Below, in pieces: positions 1-7,738 of a stretch of DNA of 57,777 bases (positions within the stretch are counted from its first letter, which is position 1; each line of letters opens with the position of its first letter). Origin of the DNA: a bacterium (GTDB lineage: Bacteria; UBP6; UBA1177); assembly GCA_017645765.1 (NCBI GenBank), contig JAGCNV010000058.1, positions 1 to 57,777 on the forward strand, read 5' to 3'. The notes below the pieces were generated by a model. That model worked only from the letters and a program-made list of their open reading frames with translations. It made no database searches and was not told the DNA's origin. The position numbers were made by a program, and so were the translations under genes.

Positions 1-140
1 ACGCCGGTGGTGTTCTGCGCCGTGAGAGCCGTTATCGCGCTCATTGCGTAAACCCCGTTCATGGTCATCGTTTTGAGATCGGCCTGAATCCCGGCGCCTC
101 CGCTGCAGTCACTGCCAGCGATTGATAATGCTGTTTTCAT
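1..140 (-). CDS. thiD: Hydroxymethylpyrimidine/phosphomethylpyrimidine kinase ThiD, N-terminal part only
   Basis: This is the first 46 codons of a minus-strand gene that runs off the left edge of the window. The visible protein begins [20 protein letters not shown], which is the hallmark N-terminus of HMP/HMP-P kinase: [19 protein letters not shown] with the substrate-binding Gly-rich turn. In the family it phosphorylates HMP and HMP-P to give HMP-PP for thiamine synthesis in the cytoplasm. The start at 140 is preceded by AGGAGGAATT at ideal spacing. A TPP riboswitch and its own promoter lie directly upstream, so the gene is very likely repressed by thiamine pyrophosphate. The C-terminus and any downstream partner are not visible. 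Confidence 0.93.
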   Translation of the reverse strand, partial: MKTALSIAGSDCSGGAGIQADLKTMTMNGVYAMSAITALTAQNTTG

Positions 141-265
141 AATTCCTCCTTTTTTTTCAGCACTATTTTTATTACGCGACGCAGAGTGGTGCCCCCGGTG
201 CGCCGCAACTCACTCGTTTGTTTTCTGCATTAAAGCGTCTGAAAGCCGACAAAAAGATTCCAAAA

Positions 266-350
266 AGACTCCCTACGGCGGCATTACCCGCATCAGGTCA
301 AAGGGTCAAAGCCTAACTTCCTCTCAGCCTGCCTCAGCACGCTCCCCTGC
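266..350 (-). promoter_or_regulatory. TPP (THI-box) riboswitch
   Basis: Read on the minus strand, the segment contains the conserved THI elements in order: CTGAGAGG, then ACCCTTTGACCTGAT, then GGGTAATGCCGCCGTAGGG. These are the pyrimidine- and pyrophosphate-binding helices of the TPP aptamer. It sits in the leader of thiD, about 125 nt before its start codon. The expression platform between the aptamer and the ribosome site was not resolved; no clear T-tract terminator was seen there, so control of translation initiation is possible. Confidence 0.95.
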
Positions 351-386
351 AAAAGACGAAACAGTCAAAAAACCAGAAACAACGGG

Positions 387-414
387 AATGTAGCGTTAAA
401 AAAGAGTTTGTCAA
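387..414 (-). promoter_or_regulatory. Promoter of the riboswitch-thiD transcript
   Basis: On the minus strand TTGACA (409-414) is followed after 16 nt by TACATT (387-392). The -35 box overlaps the thiE stop codon, and transcription would begin about 30 nt before the TPP aptamer. This lets thiD be transcribed separately from serA-thiE. Confidence 0.6.
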
Positions 415-1049
415 ATGAAAGTGCGTTCCGCCAGCTTTTTCAGCATTCTACACTCGGTTTCGATATCGGTTGCTCCAAAAATTGCGCTCACAAGGGCAAC
501 TCCTGAGATTCCGCTTCCAGAAAGATGCATCATGTTGGTCTCGTTGATGCCGCCGATTGCGACAACCGGGATTTTCACGCTTGAGCAGATGTTTTTGAGC
601 GTTTCAAGCGGCAGAGTATGAACATTTGACTTGGTCCGACTTCCGAAAACCGCACCGCTTCCAAGGTAATCAGCACCGTTTTTTTCGGCAAGGAGAGCTT
701 CTTCGACATTGTGCGCGGAAACTCCGATAACAAGCCTCTCCCCTGCTGTTTTGCGAACTTCCGCGACATCTCCGTCATCCTGACCGACGTGGACTCCGTC
801 GGCTCCGCTTGAAAGCGCGATCTCGATATTGTCGTTTATGATGAGCGGCACAGAATACTTCGCGCAGAGCTTTTTCACTTCCTTCGCTTCGGCAAGAAAT
901 TCGTCAAAATGAAGGTGCTTTTCCCTAAGCTGGAAGCAGGTGATCCCCCCTTTCAAAGCCGATTCGAGATCGGCGAAAAACTTGTTTTTTTCAGTTCCGT
1001 CCGAACCGCCGACTGCGTAAAGAAGAAGATTTTTTCCGTCAAAACTCAT
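411..1049 (-). CDS. thiE: Thiamine-phosphate synthase ThiE
   Basis: ThiE joins HMP-PP and thiazole phosphate (HET-P) to give thiamine phosphate. The protein of 212 residues (from the chosen start) is a complete TIM barrel of the family length. Family motifs are visible: QLREKHL, INDNIEIA, DGVHVGQDD, IGVSAHN, YLGSGAVFGSRTKSN and VVAIGGINE. The start is taken at 1049 (MSFDGKNLL), which has a GGAG site 5-6 nt upstream; an in-frame ATG at 1097 lies inside a terminator hairpin and is unlikely. The gene follows serA on the same strand, with a hairpin plus T-tract just before its ribosome site, so it probably depends on read-through. Partner genes thiC and thiG are not in the window. Confidence 0.93.
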   Translation of the reverse strand: MSFDGKNLLLYAVGGSDGTEKNKFFADLESALKGGITCFQLREKHLHFDEFLAEAKEVKKLCAKYSVPLIINDNIEIALSSGADGVHVGQDDGDVAEVRKTAGERLVIGVSAHNVEEALLAEKNGADYLGSGAVFGSRTKSNVHTLPLETLKNICSSVKIPVVAIGGINETNMMHLSGSGISGVALVSAIFGATDIETECRMLKKLAERTFI

Positions 1050-1068
1050 AGAAACTCCAGTTAAGGGC

Positions 1069-1095
1069 AAAAAAACGCGGGCGAAAACCGCCCGC
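1069..1095 (-). terminator. Rho-independent terminator or attenuator between serA and thiE
   Basis: On the minus strand a perfect 7-bp GC stem (1077-1083 with 1089-1095, GCGGGCG/CGCCCGC) is followed by a run of seven T (1069-1075). It lies after serA but only about 10 nt before the thiE ribosome site, so it either ends serA with partial read-through or attenuates thiE. Confidence 0.8.
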
Positions 1096-1107
1096 ATAAA
1101 TTCTACA

Positions 1108-1131
1108 ACGTGACGTCGTTACGACGTGACG
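1108..1131. repeat. Short palindrome with flanking direct repeats after serA
   Basis: The 15-nt inverted repeat ACGTCG-TTA-CGACGT occupies 1113-1127. The octamer ACGTGACG occurs twice, at 1108-1115 and 1124-1131. It lies between the serA stop codon and the terminator hairpin. Function is unknown. Confidence 0.5.
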
Positions 1132-1132
1132 A

Positions 1133-2056
1133 TTACTTATTAACCTGGAATCTTACGTCGCCTTTCTCGAAGAAATTGACGATTTCGTTTGCAGCAGCTT
1201 CAGCAGCGTTGTCGTTTGCTTCGCTCGTCTGTGCGCCCATTTTTTTCGGGGTGAAGAAAACTCTGCCTTCGAATTTTGCCTTGAGCTCTTCAGCGTTGTC
1301 CGGTGCAACGTCAGCGACGTATTTGAAATCGGGCCTTGCTTCAAGAACAGCCGCGAGGTCTTCCTCGTTGATGATCTCTTTTCTTGCGGTGTTGATGAGT
1401 GTAGCCGGTTTCGGCATATCCATCATGAACTCTTTCGTGATCGACTTTTTGGTCTCGTCGTTAGCCGGGATGTGAAGCGAAACATAGTTGCAGGTCTTGT
1501 AGAGCTCTTCTTTGGTAGCGATGTATTTTACGCCCTCGGACTCGATCTTCTCTTTGGTGAGGAACGGGTCGAAAGCATAGACTTCCATGCCGAGTCCCTT
1601 CGCAATCCTTGCAACGTTCCTGCCGACGTTTCCGTAAGCCTGAAGACCGAGTTTTTTGCCTTTAAGTTCGGTTCCGGTTGTCGGAGTGAAGCAGGTTCTT
1701 GCGGTATAGATCGCCATACCGATTGCAAGCTCAGCAACAGCGTTTGCGTTTACGCCGGGAGTATTCATAACGACGATGCCTTTTTCCTTTGCAGCTGCAC
1801 AGTCAACGTTGTCGAATCCTGCGCCGCCTCTGACTACGATCTTGAGTTCAGGAGCTGCGTCCATGATCTCTTTTGTGATTTTGTCGCTTCTGATGATGAT
1901 TGCATTTACATCTTTGACCGCTGCTTTAAGCTCGTCAACCGATGTGTACTTTTCAAGTTTGCGGAATTCGTAACCTGCGCCCTTGCAGATCTCTTCGATT
2001 TTTGCAACAGCCTTTGCTGCAAAAGGTTTTTCGGTAGCAAGAAGAACTTTTTTCAT
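1133..2056 (-). CDS. serA: D-3-phosphoglycerate dehydrogenase, short form without ACT domain
   Basis: Predicted cytoplasmic NAD-dependent 2-hydroxyacid dehydrogenase oxidising 3-phosphoglycerate to 3-phosphohydroxypyruvate, the first step of serine synthesis. The 307-residue protein has the substrate-domain start (KVLLATEKPFAAKAV), the NVDCAAAKEKGIVVMNTPG segment, a nucleotide-binding glycine loop (LQAYGNVGRNVARIAKGLGM) and the NTARKEIINEEDL segment that includes the active-site Arg. It lacks the C-terminal ACT/allosteric domains of the longer SerA types, so serine feedback through an ACT domain is not expected. The start is the ATG at 2056, placed after ATGGAGGTTAAT; the upstream in-frame ATG is part of the Shine-Dalgarno sequence. 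An alternative would be another 2-hydroxyacid dehydrogenase, but the sequence matches the short SerA type well. Confidence 0.88.
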   Translation of the reverse strand: MKKVLLATEKPFAAKAVAKIEEICKGAGYEFRKLEKYTSVDELKAAVKDVNAIIIRSDKITKEIMDAAPELKIVVRGGAGFDNVDCAAAKEKGIVVMNTPGVNANAVAELAIGMAIYTARTCFTPTTGTELKGKKLGLQAYGNVGRNVARIAKGLGMEVYAFDPFLTKEKIESEGVKYIATKEELYKTCNYVSLHIPANDETKKSITKEFMMDMPKPATLINTARKEIINEEDLAAVLEARPDFKYVADVAPDNAEELKAKFEGRVFFTPKKMGAQTSEANDNAAEAAANEIVNFFEKGDVRFQVNK

Positions 2057-2092
2057 ATTAACCTCCATAAGTGTTAAAGAAAATAACGCGCT

Positions 2093-2121
2093 ATCTAATA
2101 TTTTAAAAACAGGTTTGTCAA
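2093..2121 (-). promoter_or_regulatory. Promoter of serA
   Basis: On the minus strand a consensus -35 box TTGACA (2116-2121) is followed after 17 nt by TTAGAT (2093-2098). The start codon is about 36 nt downstream of the -10 box. Confidence 0.5.
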
Positions 2122-2143
2122 CTATATCAGCCGGAACAAAAAT

Positions 2144-3916
2144 TTATTCCATCTTTTCGCCGACCTTTTCATTGACTTCGTTGTCGATTGCCTCTCGATT
2201 CGAGGCAAACACATCGAAAAGAACGGGGTCAAGTTTACCGTCTTCGACCTCCTTTTTAAGAATGGAGATAGCTATTTCAGGCGCAATAGCCTTTTTGTAA
2301 GGTCTGTCTTTGGCAGTCAGAGCGTCATAGATGTCGGCAATAGCCATGACACGTTCGATGATGCCGAGATCTTCCCCCTTTTTGTGGAACGGATAACCGC
2401 TGCCGTCGAGTTTTTCATGGTGGGCGGCTGCAACATTCGGAACCGCCTTGAGTGAAACCGGCCAGTCTATCGAATTTAGCAGTTCGTAGCTGTAAAGAAC
2501 ATGCTTTTCCATGTTCGAACGTTCTTCCGTGGTAAGCGTTCCCTTCTGGATATTGAGATATGCAAGCTCTTCAGCAGTTACAAGTTCTATCTTTTCGCCG
2601 TTCGCATTAACCAGGATGCGCGCCGCCTTGTTTATGAGGTTCTGCTCGTTTTCGTCATGAGGACGCGGAATGTCGAGAGAATCAAGTTTTGAAAGGAATT
2701 CTTCCGCAACCGCTTTTTCTTCGCTTCCGTCCTTAAGAAAAACAATGGCATACTTTATACGCCACTTCATCTTTTCGAGATCTTCCGCATAAAATCTGTG
2801 CTGTTTCATAAGAAGTTTCTCGCGTACGCCTACTTTGCCGTAATCGTGCAGCAGCGAAGCGGTTTCAGCGACTTTCAGCGTATTTTTGTCAACGTAATAA
2901 CGGCTTGCTATTTCCGGTTTTTCAAGTGCGTGTTTCAAAATCGCCAGAGTGTATGCCGAAACACGGATACTGTGACCTTTCGTTATCGGATCTCGCTGTT
3001 CTATAGCTTTTACCGAAGAAATTATCATGTTATTGAGCAGTTTTTCGGTCTCCAGCAAAAGGTTGTTGTTTTCAACCGAAACCGCAGCCAGAGTCGAAAG
3101 GCTTTTGAGCATGATCGTATCGAAATCACTGAACGGAACAGGCTCTTTTGAGTCGCTGTCGAGTTTATTGATAAGCTGAACTGCACCGACTACGTCTCCT
3201 GTCGCGGTCTTCATCGGCACTGTGATTATCGAAACCGTCTTATAGTTGAGTTTTTTATCCAGATCACTGTTGAAAGTGTACGGTGCATCTTCGGGAATAC
3301 TGTATGCATCAGGAATGTTCAGCGTTTCGCCTTTGTCGCATACGTATCCGACGAAACTTCTTTTGTTAAAAGGGATTTCGCGCTTCTCAAAAACTTTTGA
3401 ACCAAGGCGGCTGTTCTGGCTCGAAACGAAGAATATTCTGTCGTGCTCCTCATTCATCAGATAAAGAGTTCCCGCTTCGGCATTTGTTGCTTTACGCAGG
3501 AAAGTGAGGATCTGTCCGTAAAGTTTGTTCGGTTCCTTCTCGACACTGAGACTTATGCCGATCTGCGCGTTTTCAAGAATTTTGTTGTAAAGATCGATAG
3601 TTATGTTTATGAAATCAAGAATGTATTCGAGCGAAAAACGGTCAAATTTTTCACCGTCGACAACAAAAACATGAGGATCGAGCTGCTTGAATTCACAGTC
3701 AAATGAAACGACCAGTACCGCTTTTGCATTTTTTATAAGCGTAAGTTCAGGCTGATAGTCGCGCATCGACATAATCAAAATGTAAGGTTTACTTCCGATA
3801 GCTGCAAGCTTTGCCTCTATTTCGGCAAAACTTTCGTAAACCAGCGGCGTTCTGTTGTCAAAACGCTCGATTTTGAGGAACGACGGAATAAATATCAAAT
3901 CTTCGTGAGCTGCCAA
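2144..3916 (-). CDS. GAF / HD-GYP domain protein, putative cyclic-di-GMP phosphodiesterase
   Basis: A 590-residue cytoplasmic signalling protein without membrane segments. Residues about 1-115 form an N-terminal domain of receiver-like size that I cannot assign firmly. A GAF domain follows at about 130-275 (LYGQILTFLRKATNAEAGTLYLM to VVGAVQLINK). The C-terminal half is an HD-GYP domain with LLHDYGKVG near 354 and HHEKLDGSGYP near 490, both complete. Known HD-GYP proteins hydrolyse cyclic-di-GMP or related dinucleotides. The spacing between HD and HHE is about 136 residues rather than about 65, so roughly 70 residues are inserted in the catalytic domain. The start is TTG at 3916 with GGGAGG upstream. 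It has its own promoter; the signal sensed by the GAF domain is unknown. Confidence 0.85.
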   Translation of the reverse strand: MAAHEDLIFIPSFLKIERFDNRTPLVYESFAEIEAKLAAIGSKPYILIMSMRDYQPELTLIKNAKAVLVVSFDCEFKQLDPHVFVVDGEKFDRFSLEYILDFINITIDLYNKILENAQIGISLSVEKEPNKLYGQILTFLRKATNAEAGTLYLMNEEHDRIFFVSSQNSRLGSKVFEKREIPFNKRSFVGYVCDKGETLNIPDAYSIPEDAPYTFNSDLDKKLNYKTVSIITVPMKTATGDVVGAVQLINKLDSDSKEPVPFSDFDTIMLKSLSTLAAVSVENNNLLLETEKLLNNMIISSVKAIEQRDPITKGHSIRVSAYTLAILKHALEKPEIASRYYVDKNTLKVAETASLLHDYGKVGVREKLLMKQHRFYAEDLEKMKWRIKYAIVFLKDGSEEKAVAEEFLSKLDSLDIPRPHDENEQNLINKAARILVNANGEKIELVTAEELAYLNIQKGTLTTEERSNMEKHVLYSYELLNSIDWPVSLKAVPNVAAAHHEKLDGSGYPFHKKGEDLGIIERVMAIADIYDALTAKDRPYKKAIAPEIAISILKKEVEDGKLDPVLFDVFASNREAIDNEVNEKVGEKME

Positions 3917-3946
3917 AACTGCCTCCCTAAAAACAAAGAACTGTTG

Positions 3947-3974
3947 ATTATAGTGAAAGAAGAAAAAAGAGCAA
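3947..3974 (-). promoter_or_regulatory. Promoter of the HD-GYP gene
   Basis: On the minus strand TTGCTC (3969-3974) is followed after 16 nt by a perfect TATAAT (3947-3952). It lies immediately after the dCMP deaminase stop codon. Confidence 0.55.
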
Positions 3975-3975
3975 A

Positions 3976-4458
3976 TCAGGAAAATTTCAGCACAATATTT
4001 TCAGGCAGCGGGTCGAGTTTTCTCATTCTGACATTTGCCTGTGCCAGCATCAGTTTTGAGGCTTTGACAGCGTCGGTATCTGCGTATTTGTCGGAGAGAT
4101 AGACTATTTCCGAAATTCCGGATTGTATTATCGCCTTCGCGCACTCGTTGCACGGGAAAAGTGCAACATAAATCGTACAGCCGCGGAGATTCTGGATAGA
4201 ATTGAGTATCGCGTTGAGTTCGGCATGTACTACAAACGGGTATTTTGTATCGAGGTATTCACCTTCCCTTTCCCAGGGAAGTGCATCATCGCCGCAGCCG
4301 GCCGGGAAACCGTTGTATCCGACTCCTACAATGCGGTGCTCACTGTTCACAATGCAGGCTCCGACCTGCGTGTTAGGGTCTTTGGAACGCTGAGCGCTGA
4401 GCAGTGCGACACCCATAAAATACTGATCCCACGAGATGTAGTTTTCTCTTTTCGCCAT
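3976..4458 (-). CDS. Deoxycytidylate (dCMP) deaminase family protein
   Basis: Zinc-dependent deaminase of about 160 residues, the usual dCMP/ComEB length. It would convert dCMP to dUMP to feed thymidylate synthesis. The family start WDQYFMGVALLSAQRSKDPN is visible, as are GACIVN, GVGYNGFPAGCGDD, the zinc/catalytic HAE (HAELNAI, about residue 79) and the second zinc motif PCNECAK (about residue 105). The ATG at 4458 follows GGAGGAGTC; the longer in-frame extension upstream has no ribosome site. It stands alone on the minus strand, divergent from the secreted-protein gene at 4622. Confidence 0.9.
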   Translation of the reverse strand: MAKRENYISWDQYFMGVALLSAQRSKDPNTQVGACIVNSEHRIVGVGYNGFPAGCGDDALPWEREGEYLDTKYPFVVHAELNAILNSIQNLRGCTIYVALFPCNECAKAIIQSGISEIVYLSDKYADTDAVKASKLMLAQANVRMRKLDPLPENIVLKFS

Positions 4459-4559
4459 GACTCCTCCGCTGAAAAAGGACAAAACTCCGAAAAACCGCCT
4501 TCTTTTCGCATAAAAAAGGCAAAAAATCAAATCATGTTCGAAACTTTTCCTCTTCCGCT

Positions 4560-4587
4560 TTGACTTATTACCCTTTTTTGGTAAAAT
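4560..4587 (+). promoter_or_regulatory. Promoter of the 1038-residue secreted protein operon
   Basis: TTGACT (4560-4565) and TAAAAT (4582-4587) are separated by 16 nt, ending 34 nt before the start codon at 4622. Confidence 0.65.
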
Positions 4588-4621
4588 TTATAGTTTTAGG
4601 AGCTGTTTACAGGAAATTGCG

Positions 4622-7600
4622 ATGAAAAAGTTTTTAGTGTTGTTTTTTGTCATTTCGGCGATGCTTCCGGTACTAGCCTATGACGGAACGACGATCGGTC
4701 CCGAAGTTTCGGTTCTTGACGGCAGAAAACTTCAGTGGGAAGCTGGAAGTTTCGACTATTTCGTTATGTTCAAATCGCTTATGGGCAACGATGTCCGCGA
4801 GATCTGCTCCAGTGCAAGCTCTCCGGCAGGATGCGACTATACAGATAATCCCGAGCCCGATAGCTGCCTTCCTTCAAGCACTTTCCAACTTACAAACAGC
4901 CATATTCCAGAAGACGCTTACGTCGAGGCGGCATATCTTGTATGGACTTCAAGCCTTGATCCGAACAATGTTTTCCATACCGACAACACCGCGACACTGG
5001 CCTTTATTTCGGACGACGGCAAAATCACCTATGAGACAGACGCTGTCGCTCCGAGAACAGGAAATGTGGGAACAGATTCCAACCATGGTCAGCAGGATTT
5101 CACGTTCGAGGGAATTTCCATCGAACAGAACAACAAGATTTACGGCGGTTACTACACATACCGCGTAGACGTCACCGATTTTTTCAGCATGATTCATGCG
5201 ATGGGAAGAGATCTGGGTTACAGCCATGACGGCATGTCGCTTTACGGAAACTACACTGTAAGCGGTGTCGAATGTTCAAATGATTCCAATTATCTTTCAC
5301 AGGTTATCAACAACAAGAATTACAGTGCTTCGGTAATGTGCGGCTGGTCGCTCATCACCGTTTACCGATCGACGAGAGTCAGCCCGAAAATGGTCTATAT
5401 CTACAATGGTTTCGGAAGTTTCTGTACACAGGAAGTAAATCTCGGCATTTCCGGATTTGAGTTCCCGGACAAGCCTATTATCAAAATGACGATGGCTGTT
5501 CACGAAGGCGATCCCGGTCTTGCAAGCGCTAAAGGCTGCGGAGGTCTCTTCGGCGGCGGCGCTTGTCCTCCGGAAGGTCTTCAGGTAACCGGTCAGCAGA
5601 CAGCTCCGGAAGATCTTGTAATTCTTCAGAACAGCTGTAACCCCGCTAAATTTGCGGATTCCGACGGAACACCGTTCAACTATTCAGATACCTACAATTC
5701 GATTTCAAGTTTCTACGGCTGGAACGACACAATCGAAACATGTATCGGCGGAGACCCGAACTCGCCGGATCCGAACTCTCTCGAATATACGATGGATGTA
5801 GATACCTTCCTGCTTGACGCTGATGCAAACCCCGATTTTGACAGACAGTTTAAAAAAGGCGATAATTCCATGTTCATCAAAATAGGTGCGAACGCCGACT
5901 GCATCTATCCGAACTACATGGTTGTCTCGCTTGACACCAAGGCTCCGAGATACGATATCCCGAGAAACCCTGTTACTCCTGACGGAAGAGAGAAAAACTA
6001 CTGTTCATGCTCGGAACAGGCTGATTCAGTATGCGCTACGGCTCCTTTCTACTTCATGATCAAAGTACAGAACTGGGGCGACGATCTTTCGACGAATGTC
6101 ACTGTTCAGGACACTCTTTCGGCGAAGGTAAACTATGTTCCGGGCACGACCGAAATGTGCAAAGAGTGGAAAAGCGACAATGTCTGCAAAAAATGGATCC
6201 CGATTGAAGATATAAACGGCGGATTCCCGCTGACGAATTCGTACAAAGTTGCAGATATACTCGGTTACTGCGATCAGGTATATCAGACCTGCGACGAAAC
6301 GATAATGATCCGTTTCAAGGTCAAACCGAAAGAAAACCTTGCAAAGAACGAAGTTATTGAAAACACCGCTATAATCAGCGACGATTCAGGCAAACCTTAC
6401 AAAACCAACACTTCGATTCCGCTCAGACTTACTTTCGGCAGCTGCCCTTCTGCATCCGAATGCGAAAACCCGGATCTTAAGAACTGCGGCGGCTACGGTG
6501 ACGGTGAAGGCTGCGAAAAAGACGAGGAATGCGGTGCAGGCAAGATCTGCCAGAACGGCAGCTGTGCAGTTGATGAATCTATGTTTGTAAAAAACGCAAA
6601 AATCACCGTTGCAAAAGGTAAAAACTCTTCTGTAAGCGGCAATGCTCCTATCATCGTTTATGCTCCGACGAAAGAACTCGTCATGGGTCAGTTCACCGTT
6701 CTGGCAACAACTGAAGAAAACGGCGAAAACTTCTCGTTTGATTCAGTTATAGCAAGCCTCTATGTAAAAGATCAGGCTACGCAGGTCACCGGCATCAAAC
6801 TGGTTTATGACAAAAACGGGAACGGCATTTTCGATGACGGAGACGTTGAAGTCACCGACCCGCAGAGCATAAATGCAAACACTGTTTCACTCGCCCTGAA
6901 GAACGATTCGGCGATTTATGAGTCGAATATCCTTCACCATTTCCTTATCGTAGCGGATGTTTCATACAAGACACCAGAATCGGTTCCGTTAAACACAAGC
7001 TTCTATTTTTATATCGAAGACATTGAGAGGTTCTCTTTCGGCAAAGTCGGAAATGCTACCTCGGAAATGTCGGAATCTCCGATGAATTTCGCAGAATTTT
7101 CATTTGAACCGACTGTTGAAGCGTTTGTTTTCACGAAAGGCATCACCGAACCGCCTATTCCGTCACTTTCAAATCTGAACAAAATTCCGGCAGGAGTCCT
7201 TCAGATAAGGGCGAAAGCTATCGCACACAGCAACAGCATCAAGAAAATCACACTCAAAACGACATCAAAATCGATAAAATTCAAAGAAGGGATCAAAAAG
7301 GTTTTCCTTTATATCGACAGCAATAAAGATGCTTCCTACGAAGGTGAAACTCTGCTTGCAACTGCTGTTCCGGCCGAGGTTTCCAACCTTCTGGATATAA
7401 CTTTCGACACTCCGCTCTATTTTGGAAAAGACAAAGAAACAACTCTGCTTCTGGTTGCCGAATTCAATATTCCGAAAGATCAGACGGCGCAAATTGAAAT
7501 CCAGAAGTCGAAAGTCAAACTTGAAACCAGCACTGAACTTATCGGACTGCCGCTAAAATCAAAGGCATTCAGCTACAAATGCGAAGAAGGTGATCTCTCC

Positions 7601-7738
7601 TGTCTTGACAGCGATGACGGCGGAAGTTGCGCAGTAACGGCGATCGATGACAAAAGCACCGGAGTTTTTGCTGTTCTTGCGGCTCTTATCTTCATTGCAG
7701 CGTTTTATTTTTTGTTGTACCGAAGAAATTCCCGATGA
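4622..7738 (+). CDS. Large secreted protein with DUF11-like repeat and C-terminal anchor
   Basis: A 1038-residue exported protein of unknown function. Residues 1-19 form a signal peptide (cleavage after LPVLA). The N-terminal 450 residues contain many Tyr/Phe and Cys and the segment FDYFVMFKSLMGND. A DUF11-like region follows at about 470-600 (KVQNWGDDLSTNVTVQD, NYVPGTTE), then a Cys-rich stretch near 630-650 (CEKDEECGAGKICQNGSC), then beta-rich domains with a Ca-like DKNGNGIFDDGD motif. The end is GGSCAV, a short spacer, one transmembrane helix (about 1013-1033) and YRRNSR, resembling a sorting tail. It is a full-length paralogue of the protein at 50960-54196. It overlaps the next lipoprotein gene by 4 nt, so the two are co-translated and may act together at the surface. 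Confidence 0.8.
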   Translation: MKKFLVLFFVISAMLPVLAYDGTTIGPEVSVLDGRKLQWEAGSFDYFVMFKSLMGNDVREICSSASSPAGCDYTDNPEPDSCLPSSTFQLTNSHIPEDAYVEAAYLVWTSSLDPNNVFHTDNTATLAFISDDGKITYETDAVAPRTGNVGTDSNHGQQDFTFEGISIEQNNKIYGGYYTYRVDVTDFFSMIHAMGRDLGYSHDGMSLYGNYTVSGVECSNDSNYLSQVINNKNYSASVMCGWSLITVYRSTRVSPKMVYIYNGFGSFCTQEVNLGISGFEFPDKPIIKMTMAVHEGDPGLASAKGCGGLFGGGACPPEGLQVTGQQTAPEDLVILQNSCNPAKFADSDGTPFNYSDTYNSISSFYGWNDTIETCIGGDPNSPDPNSLEYTMDVDTFLLDADANPDFDRQFKKGDNSMFIKIGANADCIYPNYMVVSLDTKAPRYDIPRNPVTPDGREKNYCSCSEQADSVCATAPFYFMIKVQNWGDDLSTNVTVQDTLSAKVNYVPGTTEMCKEWKSDNVCKKWIPIEDINGGFPLTNSYKVADILGYCDQVYQTCDETIMIRFKVKPKENLAKNEVIENTAIISDDSGKPYKTNTSIPLRLTFGSCPSASECENPDLKNCGGYGDGEGCEKDEECGAGKICQNGSCAVDESMFVKNAKITVAKGKNSSVSGNAPIIVYAPTKELVMGQFTVLATTEENGENFSFDSVIASLYVKDQATQVTGIKLVYDKNGNGIFDDGDVEVTDPQSINANTVSLALKNDSAIYESNILHHFLIVADVSYKTPESVPLNTSFYFYIEDIERFSFGKVGNATSEMSESPMNFAEFSFEPTVEAFVFTKGITEPPIPSLSNLNKIPAGVLQIRAKAIAHSNSIKKITLKTTSKSIKFKEGIKKVFLYIDSNKDASYEGETLLATAVPAEVSNLLDITFDTPLYFGKDKETTLLLVAEFNIPKDQTAQIEIQKSKVKLETSTELIGLPLKSKAFSYKCEEGDLSCLDSDDGGSCAVTAIDDKSTGVFAVLAALIFIAAFYFLLYRRNSR

